From Methylobacterium sp. Leaf108 (GTDB lineage: Bacteria > Pseudomonadota > Alphaproteobacteria > Rhizobiales > Beijerinckiaceae), in contig NZ_LMND01000032.1 of the NCBI RefSeq assembly GCF_001423265.1, positions 1,149 to 65,148 on the forward strand: a DNA stretch of 64,000 bases, written 5' to 3'. The position numbers and the translations under genes were made by a program. Of the stretch, positions 52,368 to 59,490 are shown piece by piece (position 1 is the stretch's first letter; every line of letters starts with the position of its first letter). The notes below the pieces were generated by a model. That model made no database searches, was not told where the DNA came from, and saw only the letters and a list, made by a program, of their open reading frames with translations.

Positions 52368-52474
52368 GCACGCACCTTGGGCATGCTGTTGAAGGGTCGA
52401 TTGAAACCGACCGATTTCCGATACTTCCCGGTCATGGTTCTCGTGCTCCTCTCATCGGAGAGGAGATCCGAGCC

Positions 52475-52687
52475 ATGTCGATCACGACCTCGATTACATC
52501 CGTGGGGCTGCTGAAAGCGACGGAACTGATCCAAGCGGCACGCACCGATGCGGCAATTGACCGTGAGGCTGGCCCGCGGCTCGTCTCGGTCGATATCGGG
52601 CGATCGGTGGATGCCGAGGCGCGCGAGCAAGACTCCCCTCGGCCTCTTCCAGCATCGCAGAGCCGGGTGGTCGACATTTTGGTTTGA
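52475..52687 (+). CDS. Small prophage protein, unknown
   Basis: A 70-residue ORF on the strand opposite to the surrounding operon. A strong GGAGAGGAG ribosome-binding site lies just before ATG 52475. The N-terminus is helix-forming (SVGLLKATELIQAARTDAAIDREAG). Not recognised. Confidence 0.45.
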   Translation: MSITTSITSVGLLKATELIQAARTDAAIDREAGPRLVSVDIGRSVDAEAREQDSPRPLPASQSRVVDILV

Positions 52688-52753
52688 GACGGCGCCGGTC
52701 GCGCGAACAGACCTTTCCGTCAAAGCGTTTCCTGCAAAACAGGAGCGCAGCGC

Positions 52754-52957
52754 ATGTCGAACGAACGGAAGACTGATCCCGGATCCTTGGCGGAATCGAG
52801 CTACGATCAGAGCAAGGGTCGGCTGTCCCGTCGCCCAGAGGAAGGCCTCGCTTCCGGTCCGCAGGATTCGGTCAGCGGCGAGGTGCAAGAGACACCGGCC
52901 GAGCCGAGCGAGCGAGCCACCGAGGCTGTCGAACGAGCCCAGAAAGGGGAGGGATAG
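52754..52957 (+). CDS. Small hydrophilic prophage protein, unknown
   Basis: A 67-residue highly charged, probably disordered protein (SNERKTDPGSLAESSYDQSKGRLSRR, EPSERATEAVERAQKGEG). CAGGAG precedes ATG 52754. It lies behind the small ORF at 52475 on the same strand; together they could be a two-gene morons-like insert. Not recognised. Confidence 0.45.
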   Translation: MSNERKTDPGSLAESSYDQSKGRLSRRPEEGLASGPQDSVSGEVQETPAEPSERATEAVERAQKGEG

Positions 52958-52974
52958 CGGGAGCGTCCCTTTCA

Positions 52975-53367
52975 TCATGCGCTGATCGCTTTAGGTCCGT
53001 GCCCGAGGTGCACGGCGGTGCGGACGATGGCGAGCACGTTCCGGCGCAGGTCCACATCCTCGATCGCGGCGTAGGCCTTGAGTAGTTCGATGGCGCCTGC
53101 TTCGACCTTAAGGTCGAACATCTCGGACGTACCTTCCTCGCCGCCCTCGTCGAACAGGGCCGACACCGGCACTTCAAGGTGCTTGGCGATCTCGTGTAGG
53201 CGGCCGGCACCGACGCGGTTCAGGCCCTTCTCGTATTTCAGGACCTGCTGGAACGTCACGCTGATGGCGGCGCCCAAGGCCGATCGGCTGATGCCCTTGG
53301 CCTTGCGCAGTTTCATGATGCGCGTGCCGACGGTGCGATCGTCGTCAGTGGTGGCTCTCGCGGTCAT
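52975..53367 (-). CDS. XRE-family helix-turn-helix regulator (prophage)
   Basis: A 130-residue protein with a Cro/CI-type helix-turn-helix (about residues 18-72; ISRSALGAAISVTFQQVLKYEKGLNRV) and a helical C-terminus. The architecture without a peptidase domain resembles chromosomal-type XRE regulators. It lies inside the leftward operon downstream of the ATPase gene. GAGGAGCG upstream supports the Met at 53367. Its target is unknown; it could control the divergent small genes. Confidence 0.82.
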   Translation of the reverse strand: MTARATTDDDRTVGTRIMKLRKAKGISRSALGAAISVTFQQVLKYEKGLNRVGAGRLHEIAKHLEVPVSALFDEGGEEGTSEMFDLKVEAGAIELLKAYAAIEDVDLRRNVLAIVRTAVHLGHGPKAISA

Positions 53368-53410
53368 GGGGTCGCTCCTCGTGGGGTGAGAATGGCGGCG
53401 GTGCACTGTG

Positions 53411-54463
53411 TCAGGCGGCCTCGCTGCGATCGCCGGGGAAGCTGTCGTTGGCGGCGTCGAAGTCGGATGCCCGACGCGTCAACTCGTCCAGGATCGGGAA
53501 CAGTGCCGTATCGGCTCGGTCATCGAGGCCGCGGCGGAAGTCGGCGAGGGCCACGGCTCCTTGGTCTGCCGCCTCACGCGCGGCCACGTAGAGGCGTTCG
53601 CGGGCGGTCATCGGCGCTGCGCCGCCCTTCGCCCACGTTGCCAGGGCTCGGCCGACGCCCTCATCGATCCGCCTGTCCAAAGGCACGGCCGACCGATGCT
53701 GGTCTTGCAACTTGATCGGGATCGGCACGCCAGGGTTAGTCGGCGCCAGGACGAACGACGTCGTCAGCTCGTAGGGGAACCGCTTCTCGACGATGGGCAC
53801 CCACCGCTCAGCGAGCGGCAGATCCTTGGCGGCGGTGATGACGGTCTTCTTGAAGGTCTTGCCGTTCCGGCCTTCCTCCCCGACCGTCTCCATGCGCATT
53901 TTCTCGTCGGCGCGCATGCAGATCACGAGATGCGCCCGGCATTGGATCAGGCGGGACACCAGGCGCTTGTGCCGAGTCTTGGGCTCCTTCCACGCGCCGA
54001 TCGACGCCTTGTCGCGCGTCACGGCCTCGTCGAACCGCCATCCCTTCTCCTCGGCGGCCGCGCGGGACTTCACCACCGACTCGTCGACGATGACGTCGTG
54101 CATCTCCTGCAGGCCGCCGTCGCCGTCCCAGACGTGGGAGAAGCTGTCGACCAGGATCACCTCGAAGCCGGCGGCATCCGCGGCCGCGATCGCGTCGCGG
54201 TAGGCCTCGGGCGTGAACGGCGGGCGCAGGTCGCAGTGCTGAAAGCCGAAGACGGTCTCGGAAGGCTTCTCGCTCGGTGCCGGCGCGTAGTGCTTGCCGC
54301 GACCGCCCTCGGTGTCGACGAAGGCAATCTTGCTGTCGTCGCCGCCAGCGAGCCCGCGCGCGATCTTGAGGGCAGACAAGGTCTTGCCGCTGCCGGTCGG
54401 GCCAGCGAGACCGATGAGGAGGCCGACGCGATCGCGGACGGCCGGTGCAAAGGCGAAGGTCAC
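53411..54463 (-). CDS. RecA-fold AAA ATPase (phage recombination/annealing type)
   Basis: A 350-residue single-P-loop ATPase. Walker A is GLAGPTGSGKTLSALKIA near residue 18-35; the Walker B-like strand is FEVILVDSFSHVWDGDGG; VICMRADEKMRMET follows. It resembles phage nucleotide-binding proteins of the RecA/Sak4-like group that pair with a RecE-type nuclease. A GTGA overlap with the nuclease gene (start GTG 54463) indicates coupled translation. Confidence 0.75.
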   Translation of the reverse strand: MTFAFAPAVRDRVGLLIGLAGPTGSGKTLSALKIARGLAGGDDSKIAFVDTEGGRGKHYAPAPSEKPSETVFGFQHCDLRPPFTPEAYRDAIAAADAAGFEVILVDSFSHVWDGDGGLQEMHDVIVDESVVKSRAAAEEKGWRFDEAVTRDKASIGAWKEPKTRHKRLVSRLIQCRAHLVICMRADEKMRMETVGEEGRNGKTFKKTVITAAKDLPLAERWVPIVEKRFPYELTTSFVLAPTNPGVPIPIKLQDQHRSAVPLDRRIDEGVGRALATWAKGGAAPMTARERLYVAAREAADQGAVALADFRRGLDDRADTALFPILDELTRRASDFDAANDSFPGDRSEAA

Positions 54464-55434
54464 GCCGCATCTCCATAGCCATAGGGACGGTGGGGGCTGG
54501 TGGCGGGGTCGTAATTCATGCTGGCGAGCTGCGGGTCGGAGACCTCGCGTTCGGTCCAGCGGTTGGCCGCCCACTCCGGGTATTCGACGCGGATGATCTC
54601 GGCCGGGTAGCCGGGCCAGACCTTCGTCTCGAGGCAGCCGTTCCAGGTCTGGATCGCGACGTCGACCTTGCGGGCGCCGATACCCATGCCGACCGCGTCG
54701 GCCTCGGCCACCGACAGGCCGTGCGGAACGTCGTTTTCGATGAAGGCCCACCGGAACCGCACGCGGCCGGCCAGGCGCGGGAGCAGCGTCTCCAAGGCCC
54801 GCACGTAGAAGGCGGCTTGTACCTCCATGCCCATCTGCTCGACGCGCCGGCCAAGGCCCTGCGGGGCGGCCGAGACGTTGCCGCTCTTCACGTCCCAGAT
54901 CACCGCACCGTGGTCGTCGATCTCGACCTTGTCCATCATGATCCGAAGCCACGCGCCGGACCGGTCCCGCACCACCGCGACGACCTCGGCCTGCGCCTGG
55001 GCGAAGCCCTCGCAGCCGGGGATGAGCGCCATGCGGGTCTCGAAGCGGCCGGCCATGGCCTCGGCCTTGTCGATGTCCGGCTTCAGGATCGGCGCGTTGC
55101 CCGCGGCGTAGGCGGCGGCCCGGGCGGCCTTGGCGTCCTTCGTCCGGTAATCGTCGGCGTCGATGATGACGAGGTCCGCCCCCTGGCCGAGGATCAGCTT
55201 GTGGACCGCCGAACCGACCTCCATGACCCGGCTCGGGTCGACCTCGTCGTCGGGGGCCTTGCCCAGACGCGGGTGCTCGGCCCAAGCGTGCTCTGGACTG
55301 TGCGTCAGGAACAGCTTGGCGATCGACGACGACAGGCTCGGCTCGGGCGCCGGATCGGCGTGATAGACCTTGGCCGGCATCCGGTAGAGGCCCGGGCCGG
55401 GCACGCGGCCCTCGGTGTGCTCGATGATGTCCAT
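54460..55434 (-). CDS. PD-(D/E)XK nuclease, RecE/Cas4-like (phage recombination)
   Basis: A 324-residue protein. The N-terminal YHADPAPEPSLSSSIAKLFLTHSPEHAW, GSAVHKLIL helix and the nuclease core (IMMDKVEIDD.. then IWDVKSGN, giving the D-x-K) match the RecE-type exonuclease fold. It probably resects DNA ends for phage recombination, with the ATPase next to it. Start Met 55434. A gene for an unknown protein ends 6 bases upstream. Confidence 0.75.
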   Translation of the reverse strand: MDIIEHTEGRVPGPGLYRMPAKVYHADPAPEPSLSSSIAKLFLTHSPEHAWAEHPRLGKAPDDEVDPSRVMEVGSAVHKLILGQGADLVIIDADDYRTKDAKAARAAAYAAGNAPILKPDIDKAEAMAGRFETRMALIPGCEGFAQAQAEVVAVVRDRSGAWLRIMMDKVEIDDHGAVIWDVKSGNVSAAPQGLGRRVEQMGMEVQAAFYVRALETLLPRLAGRVRFRWAFIENDVPHGLSVAEADAVGMGIGARKVDVAIQTWNGCLETKVWPGYPAEIIRVEYPEWAANRWTEREVSDPQLASMNYDPATSPHRPYGYGDAA

Positions 55435-55439
55435 GGTGT

Positions 55440-55742
55440 TCACTCCGCGGCGTCGGAGAGGGGGCCGGGCGAGGCCCGGCGGACGAAGGCGCGTGTCGTC
55501 CCGTGGACGGCGGCGAGATGGCGAGGATCGAGCGGTGCCTCGATGGGCGGCGCGGGGAAGCCGGCGGCGGCGTTGACGGCGGCGGCCATGAACTCGGCGA
55601 GCCACATGCGCACGGCCGGGTCGGCGAAGACGGGAAGCACTATGGCGACCGGGCGGCCCTGCGCGTCGACGATGACGGCCTCGGACGAGGACCGCACCAC
55701 GTAGGGGCCGGGGAAGCCGGTGGCGGCGAGGAGGACGCTCAC
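55440..55742 (-). CDS. Prophage hypothetical protein
   Basis: A 100-residue protein with a beta-rich first half (YVVRSSSEAVIVDAQGRPVAIVLPVFADPAVRMWLAEF) and a polar tail. Start GTG 55742 overlaps the stop codon of the upstream gene (GTGA). The function is unknown; position suggests an early phage gene in the recombination operon. Confidence 0.6.
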   Translation of the reverse strand: MSVLLAATGFPGPYVVRSSSEAVIVDAQGRPVAIVLPVFADPAVRMWLAEFMAAAVNAAAGFPAPPIEAPLDPRHLAAVHGTTRAFVRRASPGPLSDAAE

Positions 55743-55972
55743 GGCCTAACCCTCCAGCCAAAGAGCATGGTAGCCGCCGCTAGCACCATGGCGGGGACGA
55801 GGGCGACGAGGCGGGCCACGTACCCGGCGATGGTGTGGAACGTCTCAACGGGGTCGGCCGGCGTGTCGGCACTGCCGACCATGCGGCTCGCGACGTCGAC
55901 GAGGGCCCAGAGTGCGCCGAAGGTGAGTGGCGCGACTGAGAGAGCGAGGCAGGCGAGCTGGAGGTCAGTCAT
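55739..55972 (-). CDS. Small prophage membrane protein
   Basis: A 77-residue protein with two transmembrane helices (about 3-26 and 50-72) separated by a short polar loop. It resembles a holin-like or superinfection-type small membrane protein only in size; I do not assign a function. It overlaps both neighbours in the leftward operon. Confidence 0.6.
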   Translation of the reverse strand: MTDLQLACLALSVAPLTFGALWALVDVASRMVGSADTPADPVETFHTIAGYVARLVALVPAMVLAAATMLFGWRVRP

Positions 55973-56163
55973 CACCGGCTGGCCTCCGCCTGGGCGAGCT
56001 TGGCGCGGCCGGTGTCGGTCAGGACGGGCTTGGATCGGGATCCATGGCCGATGACCCGGATCAGGGCGGATCGCTGGAACGCGGCATACTTCCTGGCAGG
56101 GGCTCGGCGTCCCTCCGCAATGGCGCGCAACGACGTGATCGTGTCGACATGGCCGATCATCAC
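55972..56163 (-). CDS. Small prophage protein, unknown
   Basis: A 63-residue basic protein (MMIGHVDTITSLRAIAEGRR, then QRSALIRVIGHGSRSKPVLTDTGRAKL). The ending LTDTGRAKL looks like the wing of a winged-helix DNA-binding domain, so it may bind DNA. It overlaps the next genes at both ends, start GTG 56163 or ATG 56160. Confidence 0.5.
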   Translation of the reverse strand: MMIGHVDTITSLRAIAEGRRAPARKYAAFQRSALIRVIGHGSRSKPVLTDTGRAKLAQAEASR

Positions 56164-56525
56164 GCGGCCCTCGACAGTCCGATTTCGAACGCGTCAAGCC
56201 CGTGCTCGGCGTTGGAGTCGGCGACCGGCGCGTCCTTGGGGTCATACCGCTCCACGCCGTAGGCCTCACAAGCGGCCCAGAGGCAGCCGGGAAGGTCGGC
56301 GTTGTAGGCGTCGCGCCACCAATCGACGGCAGCATGAAGCGCGGCGCAGGTGACGTCGGCGATGGTGCCGGACACGAAGTCGACGCGATGGACTGATGCC
56401 AGCGGGAAGGGTGTTCCGTCGGCGACGCTGCGGACCGCCTGCGCGAAGCTCAGGCCGGCGCGGTCCTCCTGGTGGTACAGGCCGTCCGCCGCTTGGCAGG
56501 TGATGAGGTGAGAGACGAGAGGCAC
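56160..56525 (-). CDS. Prophage hypothetical protein, first gene of the leftward operon
   Basis: A 121-residue protein from GTG 56525, which has GGAG eight bases upstream. It has several Trp and Cys residues (CAALHAAVDWWRDAYNADLPGCLWAACEAYG) and an acidic end. It is not recognised. It lies just downstream of the third copy of the phage operator (56598-56610), so it should be the first gene silenced by the repressor. Confidence 0.6.
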   Translation of the reverse strand: MPLVSHLITCQAADGLYHQEDRAGLSFAQAVRSVADGTPFPLASVHRVDFVSGTIADVTCAALHAAVDWWRDAYNADLPGCLWAACEAYGVERYDPKDAPVADSNAEHGLDAFEIGLSRAA

Positions 56526-56597
56526 TGGCGGGACTCCATCACGAGCTGCGACGGAAATAAGCAAGCACAACTTAATTTTTCGAGCAAGCGCTTTCCA

Positions 56598-56610
56598 TAA
56601 GTTTTGCTTA
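56598..56610. promoter_or_regulatory. Phage operator, copy 3 (TAAG-N5-CTTA) in the left promoter region
   Basis: TAAG-TTTTG-CTTA, the same interrupted palindrome as the two copies between the repressor and Cro-like genes. It lies 72 bases upstream of the first leftward gene, inside an AT-rich stretch (56540-56640), and should control the left operon. Confidence 0.6.
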
Positions 56611-56721
56611 CGTCAGTGGCCAAAAGAGAGAAAAAGGTCGCTGTTGATAACCTCGCCAGGGCTGGACTCGCGTTGGGATTGCCGCGATCAGAGGCATATT
56701 GAGAACAAAGAGTGAACATGA

Positions 56722-56973
56722 ATGACTGGCGCGCGGCTCGACGGTATGGACGACCTCGTGGCTCTAGGCGTCGCCTGCGAGAATTGCGGCCGGAAGCGGA
56801 GGCTGGCCAAGTCGCACATCGTGCAGATGATCGGCACCGGCATTAACACCGTGGAGCAGCTTGGGCAGAAGCTTAAATGCCGGTCTTGCGCTGAGCGCGG
56901 CGTTATGAGCAAGAATATCACGATCACACCTTACTATCGGTGCGACATCGCCGCGAATGTAAAGGCTCTATGA
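56722..56973 (+). CDS. Small zinc-finger-like prophage protein
   Basis: An 83-residue protein with two CxxC pairs: CENCGRKRRL at about residue 19 and CRSCAERG at about 53, separated by a helical IVQMIGTGINTVEQLGQKL. This spacing suggests one zinc ribbon or knuckle. The codon use is less GC-rich than in most neighbours. It is oriented opposite to the repressor gene, overlapping its 3' end by a few bases. Function unknown. Confidence 0.6.
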   Translation: MTGARLDGMDDLVALGVACENCGRKRRLAKSHIVQMIGTGINTVEQLGQKLKCRSCAERGVMSKNITITPYYRCDIAANVKAL

Positions 56974-57726
56974 AATTCCCAGCGCTTCTTCCCAAGGCAC
57001 AACACGATGGAGTCGCACGGCCGCACGCTCGAACTCTATGTCCATCGGCGGGTTAAACTGTTCGACAATGACTTTTGTCGGGGTGCGTGACTTAAGGCGC
57101 TTCAGAAATGCCTTGCCAGGCTCGCCGCTGTCGTCAGGCAGCATCTCAACGACAACATCGTCGCCGATCTGCGGCGCTCGGTTTGGATTGATGTAGAAGG
57201 TAGCGTTGGGGCGCCAAGCCGGATACATGCTGTCGTTGCTTACCACGAGAGCGAAAAGCCCCTTGACGTTGGCGAGGCCCGGCGGGCGGATCGCGTAGTC
57301 GTTTTCCTGACCGTTCATCTGGAAATCGGCATCGTCTCCTCCGACCGCGATTCCGCGTACAGGCACGTCCCTGGCTAGACCTTGAAGGCTCGATATGGGC
57401 GGGGCCGACACGGCCTGCCGGACATTCTGCTCAGAAACGTCAAGGCCGTAAGCGTAGCGGTTCCGAAGCGTCTGTCCAGCTGCTGCGGCAACCTTCGGAC
57501 CAGCAGCGCCGGACCTCTCTATCGCTTCCTTAAACGGCGGTTCGTTGAGGACGATGTCAAATACGTGAGCTACTCGAAGGAGATTTTCGGGCGACGGCGT
57601 AGTTGTTCCCGATTCCCACTGCGAGATCGCCGAGGGGCTGATGTCCAGCATCCGAGCCACACCGACCTTCTTCAGGCCTTTGGCCTCTCGCGCCTTGCGG
57701 AGTGCATCGCCTAGCTCGTTCGCCAT
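56968..57726 (-). CDS. Prophage repressor, CI/LexA type (HTH plus S24 peptidase)
   Basis: A 252-residue repressor. The helix-turn-helix lies at about residues 5-62 (KKVGVARMLDISPSAISQWESG). The C-terminal S24 self-cleavage domain has the Ser in VVSNDSMYPAWRP (about residue 165) and the Lys in AFLKRLK (about 205). The RecA-triggered cleavage of such proteins induces the prophage. It is divergent from the Cro-like gene, with two operator copies in the 83-base gap. The Met at 57726 begins just before the HTH. Confidence 0.9.
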   Translation of the reverse strand: MANELGDALRKAREAKGLKKVGVARMLDISPSAISQWESGTTTPSPENLLRVAHVFDIVLNEPPFKEAIERSGAAGPKVAAAAGQTLRNRYAYGLDVSEQNVRQAVSAPPISSLQGLARDVPVRGIAVGGDDADFQMNGQENDYAIRPPGLANVKGLFALVVSNDSMYPAWRPNATFYINPNRAPQIGDDVVVEMLPDDSGEPGKAFLKRLKSRTPTKVIVEQFNPPMDIEFERAAVRLHRVVPWEEALGIS

Positions 57727-57737
57727 GTGAAACTGAA

Positions 57738-57750
57738 TAAGCGTCACTTA
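57738..57750. promoter_or_regulatory. Phage operator, copy 1 (TAAG-N5-CTTA)
   Basis: TAAG-CGTCA-CTTA, 11 bases from the start of the repressor gene. Probably the autoregulatory operator of the repressor promoter. Confidence 0.6.
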
Positions 57751-57786
57751 CCAACTTTCAAGTTAATTCTCGCTTGTGCGCTATCG

Positions 57787-57799
57787 TAAGCCATGCTTA
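57787..57799. promoter_or_regulatory. Phage operator, copy 2 (TAAG-N5-CTTA)
   Basis: TAAG-CCATG-CTTA, 11 bases before the start of the Cro-like gene; symmetrical to copy 1 about the gap between the divergent genes. Confidence 0.65.
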
Positions 57800-57809
57800 T
57801 GATGAGAAC

Positions 57810-58040
57810 ATGAGTGAAGCAGCCCTTAAAAAAGCTATCGAGTTGGCGGGTGGCCATGCTGCTCTTGCCCGGTCGTTGGGCATCAGCTCCGCGGCAATCA
57901 GCCAGTGGCAATCGTGCCCACCTTTAAGGGTGCTGAAGGTCGAAGCTGCGTCTGGCGTTCCCCGCCACGAGCTTCGCCCCGATCTCTACCAGTCGCCCGC
58001 GTCAGGAATGGTCGGGCCCTCCGAAGTGAGCGTCGCGTAA
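57810..58040 (+). CDS. Cro-like (YdaS-type) helix-turn-helix protein
   Basis: A 76-residue protein with an HTH of the YdaS/Cro kind: SEAALKKAIELAGGHAALARSLGISSAAISQWQ, followed by a recognition-type helix ending and RPDLYQSP. It is divergent from the S24 repressor, the position of Cro in lambdoid phages, and should control the lytic switch. Its stop codon overlaps the ATG of the next frame (TAATG at 58038). Confidence 0.85.
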   Translation: MSEAALKKAIELAGGHAALARSLGISSAAISQWQSCPPLRVLKVEAASGVPRHELRPDLYQSPASGMVGPSEVSVA

Positions 58041-58187
58041 TGGCTGCTATTGCTGCCGTCACCGGCCTGCTCGCCATTGTCCTCCTCGACGGCATGCATC
58101 ACGGGCTGAGTATCCGCGCTGCTGGTTGGCCTCGTCGTCATGCTCATCGGCCTCGTTGCGTTCTGCCGCTGGGCGTGGACGCTATGA
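58040..58187 (+). pseudogene. Small two-helix membrane-protein reading frame with an apparent +1 frame change
   Basis: The ATG at 58040 overlaps the Cro-like gene's stop. The first frame reads MAAIAAVTGLLAIVLLDGMHHG with good third-position GC, then degrades near 58108. The +1 frame from there reads SALLVGLVVMLIGLVAFCRWAWTL and stops at TGA 58185. Joined, they give a two-helix protein. This may be a frameshifted gene, a sequencing error or a programmed frameshift. An ATG overlapping the TGA (58184) opens the next frame. Confidence 0.4.
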
Positions 58188-58334
58188 GCGCCGGGCTCAG
58201 CCGGCCGATCGCCGCGACCGTACAACGACCCCTCGTTTCGACAGGCGGTTGCGGCGTCAAATCCCGAGATCACGCTCGTGGAAGGCGTCAGCCTCCGGTG
58301 CGTGAGCAAGCCGGCCGGACCCATCGCAATCTGA
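58184..58334 (+). pseudogene. Small prophage reading frame with a second apparent +1 frame change
   Basis: ATG 58184 overlaps the preceding TGA (ATGA). The frame from this ATG has good codon statistics only for about ten codons. The +1 frame then looks coding (PRPYNDPSFRQAVAASNPEI ... SLRCVSKPAGPIAI) and stops at TGA 58332. No start codon exists in that frame. The product is not recognised. Confidence 0.35.
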
Positions 58335-58357
58335 CCCCGGCCGGCTCGTCCCTTTCC

Positions 58358-58744
58358 ATGCGCCATCGGCTGATGCTCCCCAGCCCGCCCGATCGCGCCC
58401 TGTACCTGCGTTCCCTGCTGAACCTCCTGCATCTCCCTGCCCCCGCTGCCGTGCTCACCGTCGGGAACACCACGCGGGTTACCGAGCACGGCGTTGGCTC
58501 CGCGATCCTGGTCTTGGCCGAAGCGGGCGAGTTCTTTGGCGAGCGGTGGATCGCACGGCCGCAGCCGGACCAGACCAGCATGCTCGACAAGCAGAACGAC
58601 GAAGATGGCGAGGAAGCAGGGTCCGGCGACGGTACACCCGCGCCGGTGGCGGAGGTTGATCGCGAGTTCGGCGGGGAGGGGCCGGCAGATGAGCCAGCCC
58701 CTAAGCGGCAGCGTCGCACTGCCCGCAAAACCGTAGCGGCTTGA
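58358..58744 (+). CDS. Prophage hypothetical protein
   Basis: A 128-residue protein from ATG 58358. The first 70 residues look globular (RALYLRSLLNLLHLPAPAAVLTVGN, GSAILVLAEAGEFFGERWI); the rest is acidic then basic and probably disordered (KQNDEDGEEAGSGDG, KRQRRTARKTVAA). The basic tail could bind nucleic acid. Seven bases before rusA in the rightward operon. Function unknown. Confidence 0.55.
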   Translation: MRHRLMLPSPPDRALYLRSLLNLLHLPAPAAVLTVGNTTRVTEHGVGSAILVLAEAGEFFGERWIARPQPDQTSMLDKQNDEDGEEAGSGDGTPAPVAEVDREFGGEGPADEPAPKRQRRTARKTVAA

Positions 58745-58750
58745 ACGGTC

Positions 58751-59224
58751 ATGGCCTCGCCCATCATCATCCGCCTTTCGGGCCTCCCGGTCGGGAAGGG
58801 CCGACCTCGCTTCGCCAAGGCGACCGGTCACGCCTTTACCCCCGGCCGGACGCGCTCCTACGAGAGTGCGCTTCGGCTCGCAGGGCAGGATGTGATGGGC
58901 GAGGCCGCCCCGATCGACGGGCCTCTTGCCGTGTCCGTGGTCGCTGTCTTTCCCGTGCCGGTGAGCTGGCCGAAGAAGCGGCGTGCCGCAGCCCTCTCGG
59001 GTGATCTGTGGCCGACGATCATGCCGGACGCCGACAATCTGCTGAAGGTGCTCGACGCCCTGAACGAGGTCGTCTGGCGGGACGACAAGCAGATTGCCAA
59101 GGCGGCGATCGAGAAGCGGTACGGCGCCAAGCCCGAGCTGGTGATCCAGATCGAGGAGCTGGCGCCCGTCGCATCGTCGACCGTCCACTTCCCTGGCCTT
59201 GCCGCGCCTGGGATCGCAGTATGA
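58751..59224 (+). CDS. rusA: RusA-family Holliday junction resolvase
   Basis: A 157-residue endonuclease. The RusA motif is clear: GLPVGKGRPRFAKATG near residue 10, a central beta region, and the catalytic acidic cluster PDADNLLKVLDALNEVVWRDDKQI (about residues 92-115), with the Asp residues that bind metal. It resolves Holliday junctions during phage replication and recombination. Overlaps the next gene by four bases (ATGA). Confidence 0.9.
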   Translation: MASPIIIRLSGLPVGKGRPRFAKATGHAFTPGRTRSYESALRLAGQDVMGEAAPIDGPLAVSVVAVFPVPVSWPKKRRAAALSGDLWPTIMPDADNLLKVLDALNEVVWRDDKQIAKAAIEKRYGAKPELVIQIEELAPVASSTVHFPGLAAPGIAV

Positions 59225-59490
59225 TCAGCTACACCCGCCCCTCCGACCTCCCCGAGCCTGCGCAGCGCGTGGTGGCCTGGTGCCTCGCCGGCTGGATGCT
59301 GGTGGCCGAGCCGGGCCCGCGCGGGCGCCGGTACCGCCTCGATCCGCCGCCGGCCCGCCGACCAGGCCAGGGGCCGGCGCCGCACAAGACGATCACGCCG
59401 AGCGCGGCCGAGACCGCGATTGCAAGCCGGTTCCTGGTCGGTCGCGGCGATGGGCTGTTCGGGGACGCGCAATCGTGGACCGCCGCATGA
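59221..59490 (+). CDS. Small prophage protein, unknown
   Basis: An 89-residue protein. The middle (RYRLDPPPARRPGQGPAPHKTITPSAAETAIASRFLVGRGDG, in parts) is basic and Pro-rich; the ends are short helices. It overlaps rusA upstream and the MT-A70 gene downstream. Not recognised; position implies a role in phage replication. Confidence 0.5.
   Translation: MISYTRPSDLPEPAQRVVAWCLAGWMLVAEPGPRGRRYRLDPPPARRPGQGPAPHKTITPSAAETAIASRFLVGRGDGLFGDAQSWTAA

Noticed and set aside
57905..58744. Single 279-residue gene through 58040-58744
   Set aside because: Third-position GC bias shifts between frames along it, and several overlapping starts and stops argue for separate small genes.
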